Shown: positions 9,832 through 20,590, numbered from the stretch's first letter. The stretch: DNA of 64,000 nt from Nematopogon swammerdamellus (GCA_946902875.1 OX336355.1:18323347-18387346); one strand, 5' to 3'. The notes: generated by a model not told the origin, from the sequence alone. Made by a program: numbers and translations.

Positions 9832-10442
9832 TTGGGCCGTAAATATGTCATGTCGGCGCGGCGGCGGCTCGGCGGCGTCGGCCGCTCTCTTCCATGTATA
9901 TGGATGCATCCAGGGTTGACGATTCACCTTCGTTGGGGATAGCCTGGAAAAGTTAATCAAACTCAAAATATGTTTATTGCGTTTTTTTTATTTTGCAAAA
10001 GGTACAGCTTAACGCCGTAGGCGTTCTCCTCCAGCCAGCCTTTGGGTTATCATGAATAGTGTGGAACTGTGGAGTGACAGAGAACAAATAAGAATGATGT
10101 AGACAGTTGCAACAAATTATACAACATAAATATAAATAAATAGATAAAAATATATACATACATACAAACACGAATAAAATATACAGAGAAAACTAACATT
10201 GCACTCTAATCCATAAATAGCGAGTAATTTATCGTTCCAGAGAGTGAGACAGTATACGCTTTTTAAACATAAACTAATTTAAGCAGACCTAGGTTAATCA
10301 CTTGATTATTGTATGGAGAACCATACAAAGTCTTATGGGGTTTAGGTTTTCCCAGCCCCTAAACATTATTATGAGAAAAACAATTATAAAAATCGGATAA
10401 GGTAAACATATGCCCCAAAATTCAAATTTTGACGTAATTTTG
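9832..10442. other. Spacer, no gene seen
   Basis: A GC-rich run (CGGCGCGGCGGCGGCTCGGC) lies at about 9856-9880. From 9960 a minus-strand retroelement 3' end is likely (T-rich start, GGTACAGCTTAACGCCGTAG). Confidence 0.35.
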
Positions 10443-10595
10443 ACGTGATAACGTCACGTCTTATAAATTGATGAACACCGGCTGCACACACGAAAAAGTG
10501 TCACGTTCCATCTGAACCTGTGTGTGCAAGCGAGAGCGCGTAACAAGCGATAGAGAGGCATATATGGAGAGTAGGAAATACAAAATATATTTGTC

Positions 10596-10683
10596 CGTCT
10601 TTTGCGAGCCTCGAACCCGCGGTCCCTGCCACCAATATTGTGTGACCGACCAGACGTCTTAACCACCCGGCTAAATCGATCAT
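10596..10683 (-). repeat. tRNA-derived segment (SINE head)
   Basis: On the minus strand TTAGCCGGGTGGTTAAGACG (box A) is followed about 45 bases on by GCGGGTTCGAGGCTCGC (box B). The spacing suits a class-II tRNA with a long variable arm. The acceptor stem does not pair, so I read this as a SINE head and not as a tRNA gene. Confidence 0.5.
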
Positions 10684-10702
10684 GCACTAGCGAAGTAAAA
10701 TA

Positions 10703-10891
10703 CTTCAGTGGTAGTTTACTTGATTCGCAGTTAGGTAGGTGTTGCTACGTTATAGTATGCGCTTTGATATGTAGATGGCGTTATATAGGATTATAAATGA
10801 AATAGTTCAGCGGTAGTTTACTTGATTCGCAGTTAGGTAGGTGTTGCAACGTTGTAGTATGCGCTTTGATATGTAGATGGCGTTCTGTAGG
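10703..10891. repeat. 102-bp direct tandem duplication
   Basis: GTAGTTTACTTGATTCGCAG starts at 10711 and again at 10813; the copies differ at only a few positions (ATAGATGGCGTT ends), so the duplication is recent. Confidence 0.75.
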
Positions 10892-10944
10892 ATCATGACG
10901 TTATCACGTAAAACTATCGTCCGTAAACCGACTTTACAGACAAA

Positions 10945-11045
10945 TAATTTTTTTTATTGCTTCCGAACTGGTTGGCTCTTTCCGAGGTCGAAGCCTCAGG
11001 CGCAGCCAATTTCACCGCCGAGGAGGGGCCAGTCCGGCAAAATAA
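10945..11045 (-). mobile_element. LINE 3' end
   Basis: Complement has CCGGACTGG...GGTGAAATTGGCTGCG...CAGTTCGGAAGCAATAAAA, the same end as at 15198-15290. Confidence 0.6.
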
Positions 11046-11304
11046 TTTGTAGGTATATTAGATGAGAGCGTACAGTTGTCCCTCTTACGTTGGTGGAGAG
11101 TGCGCGTGGTCTGCTCTTCAGTTGACATGAGACCTGAGAAAAATATCTCAAACAGGCGCGCGCGCACCACCGAAGAAATCTCAGCACAAAGCACAACTTT
11201 CTTTGAGCGCTGGATATGTGGTGCAAAAAGCAGTTACTGCAAAAGCATAATATTTTCAGCGAATCTATCAGAGCGCTCCTACGTTTTTATTTGTATTTGT
11301 AATT

Positions 11305-11696
11305 AATACATACATACAAATCACACACACTGAATCCCGACAATCGGGGAAAGCAGAGTAATCGGTGCTGTGCTGCAAGAACTCTGGCAAATTACAGAAC
11401 AACACCGACCACCACGCTTCGCAAAGTATTCGAACAAGATTCAAGCGATCAAGCAGCAAGTAAGGCACGAAGACCCACCAGCTGCATTACTCGGTGGAAA
11501 TACCGTGTCAAGGTGAGAGGTGGCGAGCCTGTCGCACTTTAGCACGGCATCTTGTCCTTATCCCTTAGTCACCTATTACTACATGCATGGGGAGCGATGC
11601 AGTGGCGCTATTCTTTTTCTTTTTTTTTTCTTTTTAATCGGTGGAAGTACCGTGCCAAGGTGAGAGGCGTGCCTTGTCCTTATCCCTAATAAGTAT
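11305..11696 (-). mobile_element. SINE C copy plus partial second piece
   Basis: From the microsatellite ATACATACATACA at left, through CCCGACAATCGGGGAAAGCA and the body, to AGCGATGCAGTGGCGCTATT near 11613. A second piece at 11638-11696 repeats CGGTGGAAGTACCGTGCCAA. Confidence 0.7.
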
Positions 11697-11998
11697 TCTG
11701 TGGTCCCTAGTAAGTAACACACATGATAATCCCTAATAAGTAACACACACGATAAGTAAGTTGAAGTGGTAGCCCTGCTACTCGAAGTCGAATCCGTCAA
11801 CGTCGGATCAATTGTGATTTTTTCCCGGCGACGGCCCATGACGGACCGCGCGGCGTCGTCGGCGAGAGATGGCGCTCTTCATATTTTTATCATTTCGCCG
11901 GATAATGTGATGGGCATTTCACAGTTGGAAATCCGCAAAGTTATTGCACTGGTTTAATTTAGTAAAGAAAAATCATGAATACTTCGGATTCACAAAAT
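11697..11998. other. Spacer, no gene seen
   Basis: Short direct repeats of AATCCCTAATAAGTAACACA occur near 11725. Nothing else recognised. Confidence 0.4.
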
Positions 11999-12382
11999 CA
12001 ACCTCGGTAGCTCAGTGGTGCGGTCGGTCGAGTTTTATTAAGCACACCTGAGTGCGGTCAGTCCTTGGATGGGTGATCGCTGGACCGTTGGGAAGCTGAG
12101 CGCGGTTCGGATTCCACGTAAAACTGTAGGTCCCTTCCATTCTTACCTTACTAGGTGGTGGGGCTTATCCCGCCCGGGTTGGTACGGTACCACCGCACTG
12201 AATGAAACGTCGGTCGAAACGGCTATGTAAATAGTTCGTGTTGCCGTCCAGTTCAGTGTAGCCGACATGAAAATCAAGGGAAGCACTGACATGGCACCTA
12301 GTTCACCGGGTGTTATAGGCTGACATCTCACTCACGGATGTTGTAGTGATGTAACCAACCGTGTCAGATTCCATAAAAAAAT
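11999..12382 (+). mobile_element. SINE A1, complete
   Basis: Has box A (TAGCTCAGTGGTGCGGTCGG), the 5S-like part (CGGTCAGTCCTTGGATGGGT), box B (GGTTCGGATTCCACG), the hairpin body and the tail CCGTGTCAGATTCCAT with A-run. Full-length order is preserved. Confidence 0.85.
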
Positions 12383-12384
12383 GC

Positions 12385-12960
12385 TGGCTCAGAATATTTA
12401 GGTCTTTAATCTGCAGAGCCGGTGAGCTCTGGAATGCTCTCCCTGCCCATGTATCTCCCCCTAAGTACAGTCTAGAGCAGCCTCTGTGGGGGCTCCGCGA
12501 GAATAGGAGAGAAAAAAAAAATCAAAAATACACCTCTCCTCTCTGGCTCGATTCAGCTCTTCTGCGCAGACGTCGCGGCGGCGGCGGCGGCGTCACAGTT
12601 TCATACCTCCCATTAGATATGTAATTATTGTTTTCTCTTTTATTATAATATTATACTAAGTAACTGTTACATTGTCATATGATTATTAATAAAGAATGCA
12701 CAAACACTAATTTATGTTTATTTTAGGGCTCCGTCAAATATTTCGCTTTCCAAAAGGGTTCCGTCACCAAAAAAGTTTGAGAACCGCTGGTCTAGAGTCT
12801 CTGATTCTGCAAGAGGGGCGTAAATAGACACCTGTCTTTCAGACCGGCTCGACATTCGCAACCCCCGCAATCCGAATGTGCATGGGTACCAGTTAGCACC
12901 AGGTGGAACAGCGCCCTATGTCGCGCTTCGTATAAATTGTTTTTAGGTATTTAGAAAAAT
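12385..12960 (+). mobile_element. LINE M stub split by a hAT element
   Basis: The left part has GCTCTGGAATGCTCTCCCTG and AAGTACAG; after the insert the stub resumes with GCAAGAGGGGCGTAAATAGA and ends at ATGTCGCGCTTCGTATAAA. It matches the uninterrupted copy at 16060-16350. Confidence 0.75.
12478..12789. mobile_element. Non-autonomous hAT element, 312 bp
   Basis: Sits in LINE M between identical 8-bp repeats GTCTAGAG (12470-12477, 12790-12797). The right terminus read inward is CAGCGGTTCTCAAACTTTTT, the well-known hAT form CAGnGGTTCTCAAAC; the left CAGCCTCTGTGG is degenerate. Confidence 0.8.
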
Positions 12961-13034
12961 ATCACATTTTAATTATATATATTAATTTTTGTACAAGGAT
13001 GGTGTTGTATATAATACCTTTGTTTTATGACAAA

Positions 13035-13378
13035 ACTTTCATTCAGTGCGGTGGTACCCACCACTGACCCGAGCGCATCGGCCTTGCGGCCATAGCACCC
13101 GCACTGTGTCACGACTTCATCATGGAACAATCATTTGAAAGTCGTTGCACGCAGGGAGGCCCGCTGCCGGGATACTACCAATGCGGTACCACCAGTGCGG
13201 TGGTATCAACCCGGGCGGGTTAAACCCTACCACCTAGTAAGACAAGAAGGGAAGGTACCTACAGTTTTACGTGGAATCCGAACCACGGTCAGCCTCCAAC
13301 GGTCGAGTGGTCACCCATCCATCCACTGACCGCGCCCAGGTGCGCTTACGATCCGACCGACGACAGTCGACCGAACGT
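13035..13378 (-). mobile_element. SINE A1 fragments
   Basis: The body start is repeated (ATTCAGTGCGGTGGTA near 13033 and 13194), then box B and the A1 head in reverse to GACCGACGACAGTCGACCGA. The 3' half is lost. Confidence 0.65.
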
Positions 13379-13559
13379 ACAATTTTTATTTGATGCACCT
13401 ACCTTATCTCGTACATAGTGGAATCGAATGTTTGTAATTTTTCGCCACGGCCATTTGGTAATTTCGAAGAAATATTTAGAGATTTTATCTGGAGTGCCCG
13501 TTGTAATAAAAGGCAATAAATAAATAAAATAAAATACATTATACAAATCACTGACTTAT

Positions 13560-13930
13560 CAAGACAGTCAACTGTCGCTATTGAATGTTAAGCAACGCTG
13601 GGCGCGGTCAGTACTTGGATGGGTGACCGCTGACCGTTGGAGGCTGACCGAGGTTCGGATTCCTCGTAAAACTGTAGGTCCCTTCCCTCCTAATCTTACT
13701 AGGTGGTAGGGTTTAACCCGCCCGGGTTGGTACCACCGCACTGAATGAAACGTCGGTCAAAACGGCTATGTAAATAGTTTGTGTTTTCCGACCAGTTCAG
13801 TGTAGCCGGCACGATCAAAGGGGGAAGCACTGACATGGCACCTAGTTCACCCGGTGTTATGGGCTGACATCACGGACGTTGTAGGTGATGTAGCCAACTG
13901 TGTCAGTTTCCATAAAAAAAAAAAAAAATG
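13560..13930 (+). mobile_element. SINE A1 with best 5S match
   Basis: At 13588-13632 GTTAAGCAACGCTGGGCGCG followed by GTCAGTACTTGGATGGGTGA matches the internal control region of animal 5S rRNA almost base for base. The T-arm is CGAGGTTCGGATTCCTCG. The extreme 5' box A is replaced or truncated. Confidence 0.85.
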
Positions 13931-14271
13931 TTTAAGAAATTTATTAAATTTATCTTTGAGACAATTTGGAGAAAAACAAAAATGCATACATAAGTGTTTC
14001 CTGAGGTTTGGCAGAACTATACTTTATAATTTCTAGGTACCTATGTAATTTTTCTAGCCAGCTCATAAAATGACATTATTTCGTTCACCTTGCTTACTTG
14101 GAAAGATGTCACGTCACATGGAGCCGATACTAAATACTTGTTGAGTACAGAAAGATCGAAGTCCATGATCAATGGAATTATAATGGGAGGGCAGGTGGAA
14201 ACTTGTGACTGTGGAGTGAAAGGTCGACATTTAATCTCGACACCGATGTTGACATATCACGTCCTATATAA
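13931..14271. other. Spacer, no gene seen
   Basis: AT-rich; short open frames without recognisable content. Confidence 0.4.
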
Positions 14272-14697
14272 GGTGCTTCGTTATTCATGTCAAAAACGTC
14301 GGGAGGGCTACACACACACTCAAACAAACACGTTACGCAAAAAAAAAATATTATGTTTTAGCATTACTTTTCGAGAAATTTAAAAAAACATGTTTACTAC
14401 CTAAACATTAAATAGATCAACCTGTGTGTACCAGTAGGTAACTTACAATGTACGGGGTCAATGACCGTACTATGTTCAAACGCAGAACAGATGTTTGTTG
14501 TGTTTTTGAATGTGTGAGAGGGTGTGTGTGCGTAGGTACCTGCGTGTGCGGTGTGTGTGCATACGTTTCGTGTTTGCAAGATTTGATTAGATTTTTTTGT
14601 TAGGAGATGTTAGGAGAAAAAATGCTCCTATAAACATATGTTTTTTGCGTAACGTGTTTGTTTGAGTGTGTGTGTAGCCCTCCCGAAGTTTTTGAAT
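14272..14697. mobile_element. Long-TIR MITE, copy 1
   Basis: Left arm TCGGGAGGGCTACACACACA then CAAACAAACACGTTACGCAA; the right arm is its complement (TTGCGTAACGTGTTTGTTTG), about 70 bp each. A second copy lies at 63016-63402 with its inner unit reversed. Confidence 0.7.
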
Positions 14698-14814
14698 GCT
14701 ATACTAGCTTTTGCCTGCGGCCTTGTCTTTTTTTGCTAAGCCCGCCTTTGCACTTCACATTAACGATTACGTATCATGCTTGTTTCTTTAAAGTCATCTT
14801 TGGGAGGGTTCCTC
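14698..14814 (-). mobile_element. Possible repeat E end
   Basis: ACTAGCTTTTGCCTGCGGCC resembles the E end near the left arm of other copies; divergent. Confidence 0.4.
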
Positions 14815-15290
14815 TTAGTACCTTCTTTCAGCCTTGGATTCTATTCAGCGACGAGCCATTCGCCTCATTGGTGACTCTGTACTCACAAAGGACCTTCAAC
14901 CTCTAAAGCACAGACGTATCGTTGCGTCATTGAGCCTGTTTTATCGGTACTACTATGACCGCTGCTCTGACGAACTTGCTTGCCTTATCCCTCCTACTCC
15001 TGTTTACCTTCGCCAAACCCGCCATACTCTCGCGGAACACCCCTTTGTAGTCGCCAGAAGAGTTCTTCGAACTGCACGATTCTCTAAATCGTTCTTGTGC
15101 CGCACTGCAAAGGTTTGGAACGGGCTCCCGGAGAATATCTTTCCCCAATCCTACAACCCACGGATCTTCCAATCGCAGGTTAATAGCCTTTCCCCAGCCG
15201 GACTGGCAACTTCTCGGGGGTAAAATTTGCTGCGTTGGGGCTTCGCGCCCTGGGGCACAACCACCCAATTCGGAAGCAATAAAAAACACT
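14815..15290 (+). pseudogene. LINE RT C-terminus with 3' UTR
   Basis: From 14834 a 129-codon frame reads DSIQRRAIRLIGD, SLSLFYRYYYDRC and SKSFLCRTAKVWNGLPENIF, the conserved RT tail of jockey/CR1-like elements, then stops. The 3' UTR ends CACCCAATTCGGAAGCAATA plus A. Only the last ~130 residues remain. Confidence 0.75.
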
Positions 15291-15838
15291 TTTTTGGAGC
15301 AATAAAGTATTTCTATCTAAAATTCCCTTTTTATGAGATTTTGTAAACTGGTTTCGGTATTTCATATCCACGATGGAACGGAGATGGGCTGATAAAAAAT
15401 CAGCCAACCAATTTTTATTATTAGTCTTACAAATAGTTGAAACATTTAGCCAGTTTCTCGTGGTCGACCATTCACGATTCCATCTTTCGTGGTGATCCCG
15501 TTTTCGAAGGCTTTGTTTATGACTCCCGACGATAAGTAACTTCAGTCGACTTGCGCTTTTTTGTGCCGTAGCTTATTGTTCGGGATAATTGAAGGGTAAT
15601 TAAACAGTTTTTCATTTAATTAACCCTATTGACAATAAAAATGCACGATCTGTCTCTACCAATTAGTTTTGTCGGTAGATTGCTAAGAGAAATGTGGTGA
15701 TACAAAAAAAAGTTGTTTTTCTTTGTGTTGGTTTCTGTTACCGAATAAAAAACATTTTACTTATATTTAAACAATTAAGTGGTTTCGAACCCTCGACCGT
15801 GTGAAAGGCAAAGCAATTCAACACCTACCTGGCATCGT
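15291..15838. other. AT-rich spacer, no gene seen
   Basis: No coding or RNA gene. A TAATTGAAGGGTAATTAA-type palindromic tract lies near 15590-15620. Confidence 0.4.
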
Positions 15839-15839
15839 T

Positions 15840-16035
15840 AGCTACACCACCTGCTACACCTACACATCTAGTTCCTGTCAGAACTAAGTGCCATTTCAGT
15901 GTGTCCCTCTGGTCGTGCGCGTTATATTCTACTGGACGGAAAACGCGGAAAAATTTTCACAGCTTTTTCAACATATCTTCATTCAACGTAGATGGTACCG
16001 ATTCGGGCGGTTTTAACCCTGCCACCTGATAGGGT
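15840..16035 (-). mobile_element. Old SINE A remnant
   Basis: Heavily mutated body: TGCCATTTCAGTG, TTCATTCAACGTAGATGGTA and GGCGGTTTTAACCCTGCCAC align to the shared body. An old copy. Confidence 0.5.
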
Positions 16036-16059
16036 TAAAGTGTAAAATATCTATACGCG

Positions 16060-16350
16060 CACTAGGCAGGGACTGCATCCCTATACGCTGGACTTACCGC
16101 GGATGCCTCCAATCGGTTCTGCAGATCTTTCCTCCACAGAACTGGTAAACTCTGGAACGCTCTCCCTGCCCACATATTTCCCCCCAAGTACAGTAATCTG
16201 GTCCTTCAAGAGAGGCGTGAAAAGGCACCTGTCAGACCGGCATGGCATTCGCAACCTCCGTATACGACCAAATGTAAATGTGGGTCGTTAGACACCTTAA
16301 GGGTAACCACCCTTCGCCACATGTCGCGTTAACTATTAAAAACACTTGAC
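16060..16350 (+). mobile_element. LINE M 3' stub
   Basis: GGTTCTGCAGATCTTTCCTC then CTCTGGAACGCTCTCCCTGC then TTCAAGAGAGGCGTGAAAAG encode RSFLxRTGKLWNALP/FKRGVKRHL-like RT tail in pieces; ends ACATGTCGCG and A-rich. Confidence 0.7.
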
Positions 16351-16489
16351 CAATTTAAATCCTTTTTTTTTCATACCTACGTATCTTCAATTCTCATACT
16401 CAAGTCTTTTGCTTCTACCTACTTAAATGTCACTAATTAATCGACGGTCAAATATCCAAAGGTTGACTGGAAGAGAAGAGATCTCCGTA

Positions 16490-17310
16490 AGGGATAAGTC
16501 CTAAGTTCAGTTGTTGATAAGGTAGATAACGTTCTCGGAAAAGTAGCTCTACGGGGCCAGGAGAACCTTGTCGCCTTCAACGTTAGTAAGACTCAGTGCT
16601 GCGCATTATCTGCTAAGGTCGATCCCTTTCATTTCCAAGCTAGTTTCCAAGGTAGCGTCGTACCTGTCTCGGACCACCTGAACCTCCTGGGCACCACTAT
16701 ATCCAAAGACGTGGGTTTCCGGCAACTAATCGAGTCTAAATTAGGCCGGTGATGGAGTACTGCAGTCATATCTGGGAGGGTAGTCCGCATTATCTGCTTG
16801 CGTCCTTGGACTCGATACAGCACCGAGCCATCCGTCTTGTTGGTGACCCGAAACTTACAGATGGTCTGGAGTCTCGGAGTCACAGACGATTTGTGGGTTC
16901 GCTTAGTCTGTTTTACAGATACTATCACGGACGCTGCTCTGTGGAACTAGCATCCCTTATTCCCTGCCACCCGTCTTACCTCCGCATGACTCGTCGCAGA
17001 GAGACTCAGCACCCTTTTGTTGTTGACATTGGGCTTTTGAGAACCCATCGGTTCTCTAAATCGTTTCTTTGTCGCACCGCTTGAGTATGGAACTGTCTTC
17101 CGGCGAGTGTATTTCCTGAATCCTTTAACCTGGGTGTCTTCAAGCGTCGTATTAACGGGCTAGACAGCCTAGCAACAGTCCGCAAATCTGCTGGCATGGC
17201 ACCAAACTGAGCGTGGTTTCGCGAGGAGAGGTGATTTTGGCTCTGTCGACTGCACCATTGGTCTCTCGGCACAGCCACCCATGCTGGTTTACATAAAAAA
17301 AAATCCGCCT
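16490..17310 (+). pseudogene. LINE L RT C-terminus and 3' UTR, broken
   Basis: Pieces in two frames read ENLVAFNVSKTQCCALSAKV, HLNLLGTTISKD, then MEYCSHIWEGSP, LDSIQHRAIRLVGD and SLSLFYRYYHGRCS, followed by a TGA at the WNCLPASVFPESF block. A segment between LIESK and MEYCSH is deleted. The 3' end CAGCCACCCATGCTGGTTTA plus A-run matches the SINE B tail. A jockey/CR1-like element by the RT tail. Confidence 0.8.
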
Positions 17311-17327
17311 TTACGCCTAATGTTAAT

Positions 17328-17804
17328 TATACAGGGTGTATCAGGATAGGTTTGAGAAACTTCAGGAATAGAAAGTACTCATTATTAGAAGAAGGAAATC
17401 CTTATCACTCAAATCAAAATTTCGTTGTTTTTTTTTGTCATACAAAAGGTGGAAATTGTAATAAAAACTCGATGGACAGTGAGACTGGAGAGTGCAGTGA
17501 ACTATTTCAGTCCTCTTTTTCTTTTGAGGTCATTGAACTTTCAGTGTTTGGAATTTACCTACACGCAGTTCAATTGTACTAGTTATGTATGCAACCTACC
17601 CATTTTTATTCATGAGTTAGAATTTATTTTTTATTTAATAAAGGCGGACGTTAACCATCCACCAAATCGAATAGATTTTCACCAAAAAGTAAAGTAAAGT
17701 AAAATGATCGAATCTGGGAAAAAGTTTCAGAGCTTTTTGTCTTCAAATTTGGGCCCCTTTCGAACCCTGAAGTTCCGAAAACCTATCCTGATACACCCTG
17801 TATA
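17328..17804. mobile_element. TATACAGGGTG-type MITE, 477 bp
   Basis: Terminal inverted repeats of about 26 bp: TATACAGGGTGTATCAGGAT at left, its complement at right (17779-17804), just after the LINE L A-run. A TA duplication is likely. No transposase frame. Confidence 0.75.
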
Positions 17805-18380
17805 TCATGCTTGCTTCTGTAAAATGTGTTTTGGAGCAATAACGTTTTTTAACTCCACGGTGAACACATCATTAGCCCATTGCATGTTGGCACAGTTACA
17901 GTCCAAAGTGCCAACTCCCAAGCTCTATAAATAACAGATCTGTCAACTCACACTTTACGCCGAAGTGAGAAGTGGTCAAATATTTTAATTGACGATGATT
18001 TCCGGCTTTCGGGGTAAATTGCCTTTTGCGGATTTTTTTTCCCAGTCGTCGACTCGTCTGATGTTCGGCCATAATTGATTGAAATGTGAAATGATCTGGC
18101 GATTTTGTTAAAATTATTAAATGTTTATCGTGTTCGGGACTGGGTTCCAATACGGTCCCCGGATGAGAGGGAGAGTGGGAAGGGGAGGGATTCGGGATGG
18201 GGTGGGACCCAATGAGGGTGCCCCCTCCCTCTCTCCCCCGCGAAACTTGCTCAGGCGGGGGAGGGTGAGCATTTTGTATGGATATTCTCATACAAATTAT
18301 TAATATGGTTATAGGGGCTGCGAAAAGGTTTGAATAAGGAGGACGGGAAAGAAATAATGTTTTTTTTCAGTAATAATACA
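17805..18380. other. Spacer with GC-rich stretch
   Basis: A C/G-rich stretch near 18120-18270 includes CCCCCGCG and GGCGGGGG on either side of a short loop. No gene is recognised. Confidence 0.4.
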
Positions 18381-18770
18381 TTTTTTTTTTTTATGGAAAC
18401 TGACACGGTTGGCTACATCACCTACAACGTCCGTGATGTCAGCCCATAACACCGGGTGAACTAGGTGCCATGTCAGTGCTTCCCCCTTTGATCGTGTCGG
18501 CTACACTGAACTGGTCGGAAAACACAAACTATTTACATAGCCGTTTAGACCGACGTTTCATTCAGTGCGGTGGTACCAACCCGGGCGGGTTAAACTCTAC
18601 CACCAAGTAAGATTAGGAGGGAAGGGACCTACAGTTTTACGAGGAATCCGAACCTCGGTCAGCCTCCAACGGTCAGCGGTCACCCATCCAAGTACTGACC
18701 GCGCCCAGCGTTGCTTAACATTCAATAGCGACAGTTGACTGTCTGCACCACTGAGCTATCGAGGCTGACA
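18381..18770 (-). mobile_element. SINE A1, complete
   Basis: Complete minus-strand copy from poly(A) (T-run 18381-18392) to GAGGCTGAC, the complement of the 5' GTCAGCCTC. Carries the CGAGG/CCTCG version of the T-arm stem. Confidence 0.88.
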
Positions 18771-19128
18771 AAATCAACATAATCTGAAAATGTAAAAAAA
18801 AAAATATGAAATTCTCAAAAAAGCAATACTAAAAAAAATATTCTTTTAATTCGTTAGCATGGGACTTCGTAATGAACGACCATACGTCTGCTTGGAAGGT
18901 ATATTTAGTGTAGAATAGATTTTCTTCAAAACCTCTGCGATGAAACGTTAAAATTCTTTTTTCCCTGTGTGTTTTTTTTTGTTTAATCTTAGTAATGTCA
19001 CAGACAAAATATCTTTTAAAATATTTTGTACTATTTGTCTCTACATGTCTCTTCACCGGAGGGTCGTGCATACGTATTAAGAACATGTATTCTTTGACAA
19101 TTTTACAAAACTATCGTCGCCATTCCAC
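18771..19128. other. AT-rich spacer, no gene seen
   Basis: Only short frames. Confidence 0.4.
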
Positions 19129-19129
19129 C

Positions 19130-19430
19130 TCCGTACTACGCGTACTGAACAGGGGATGCACCCCTATACAATCGACCTGCCGCGAATGCGCACCAAACGG
19201 TTCTGTAAGTATTTTATTCACAAAACCGAGAAAGCGTGGAAAGCACTCTCTGCTCATCTATTTCCCCCCAAGGTTGGCCTGAGGTTTTTCAAAAGGGACG
19301 TGAAAAGACTCTTTCAGGCCGGCTTGGCATTCGCAATCCCCGTGCATCACAGAATGCCCATGGGTATCGTTAGACACCTACTTGTAGGTGAAAAGATGCC
19401 TCATGTCGCGCTTTTCATTAAAAAAAATAC
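19130..19430 (+). pseudogene. LINE M RT C-terminus
   Basis: Continuous from 19156 for 102 codons: CKYFIHKTEKAWKALSAHLF, FFKRDVKRLF, MPMGIVRHLL. Ends GTCGCGCTTTTCATT plus A-run. The best-preserved M frame in the window. Confidence 0.75.
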
Positions 19431-19792
19431 TGATCTGTCGTATGAGAACCTACATAGCTACTAGACTCCCAGAAACGTAATACTAGGCGAAGATACTTTG
19501 TAGTATTCCTAGTTTATCTACTTTCAACTAAATTAACGGAAATTGTTGTCTAAATTCAATTATGACTAGGTAAGATTACCAATTATTGTCGTGAAATTGT
19601 CAACATAACTTTAACCTGGTTTAGTGGAGGGTCAAAGACCCGAGCAATCTGCCGGGGCCTTTGAGATCCGAGCAGATGTTTTGAAATCAAATTCGGCAAA
19701 AAAATATCGAAAATCGATCGCTCTTCGATTTTAACCGCCAGGGTTGGACTGGAAACTAAATTACTCTACAATCGGCGTTTGTGGTTTTAGTG
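19431..19792. other. Spacer, no gene seen
   Basis: Nothing recognised. Confidence 0.4.
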
Positions 19793-19794
19793 GT

Positions 19795-20010
19795 TAGATT
19801 AGATAGGGACTCCGTATCCACACGGAAGCCTTTCGCCATCTATCTGTCAGTCTGTCTGTCTGTCTGTCTCTCTGTCTGTCTGTCTGTCTGTCCGTCCGTC
19901 TCCGTCCGAGTGCTGTACTTTTTACACCATAATAGGTAGCCGGTTTTTCACAGATTATGTGTTTTATTATGGCGGATATGTGACAACAAATAATAAAAAA
20001 GCAAAAAAGT
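19795..20010 (-). repeat. Repeat G with TCTG microsatellite
   Basis: Has GGGACTCCGTATCC, a (TCTG)n tract at 19843-19905 and TAATAGGTAGCCGG, then TGTTTTATTATGGC, the order of the copies at 21145, 36967 and 40183. Confidence 0.65.
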
Positions 20011-20183
20011 AAAATATTAAGAGGGTCTTCATGTATGTAATGTAATGTACTAAGAATCCATTAGTCACGCTACTGAATTATAGATGGCGCCACAGGCTTT
20101 CATATTTTGCATTGTAGAAAGACAAAAGATAGGTAGACTTGACGGATTTTTAATATGTTTAACAATTCATCTTCGAGCTTCTC

Positions 20184-20590
20184 GCGGCGGGTGGCCGAGA
20201 GTTTTGGGCATCGGCTTCTCATGGGGGAGGTCCGAGGTTCGAATCCGTCGGCGTGTACCAATGAGTTTTTTCTGACGAAAAAATTTACGTGCATACCTAC
20301 ACCCGCTGCTTCACCGTTCGGAACCGGTGCAAAACTGTAGGTCCCTTCCCTTGCCCCTTACTAGGTGGTAGGCTCAAATTGTAGCCGACTGGGTTGGTAC
20401 CACCGTACTGGATGTAAGATGGCCGCATAGCAACCTCGGTTGTGTTCTCCTCTAGTCCAGTATAGCCAGCAATCCAGGGAAGTCTCCGGTATGGCACCTA
20501 CCTTCTCGGAGGTGATATTGGCTAGTCAGAGCATATGCTTTGGCCCCTCTGACTCAGCCACCCATACAGGATTACATAAAAAAAACCAAA
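20184..20590 (+). mobile_element. SINE B, complete
   Basis: Class-II tRNA-like head: GGCGGGTGGCCGAGAG (box A), GAGGTCCGAGGTTCGAATCC (box B), TGTACCAATGAG linker. Then TTCACCGTTCGGAACCGGTG, the shared body with the GGTGGTA/TACCACC stem, and the tail CACCCATACAGGATTACAT plus A-run. Confidence 0.9.

Larger units (their letters stand above)
10443..10908. mobile_element. TIR-bounded element containing a tRNA-like segment
   Basis: Bounded by ACGTGATAACGTCA and its complement at 10895-10909. Inside are a tRNA-like segment on the minus strand and a 102-bp direct duplication. No transposase. The target-site duplication is not clear. Confidence 0.5.

Noticed and set aside
13588..13632. 5S rRNA gene
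   Set aside because: Only the internal control region is present, embedded in SINE A1; the rest of 5S is missing.
20184..20270. tRNA-Leu/Ser gene
   Set aside because: Box A and B are present but the acceptor stem does not pair and the sequence continues into the SINE B body, as in other B copies.
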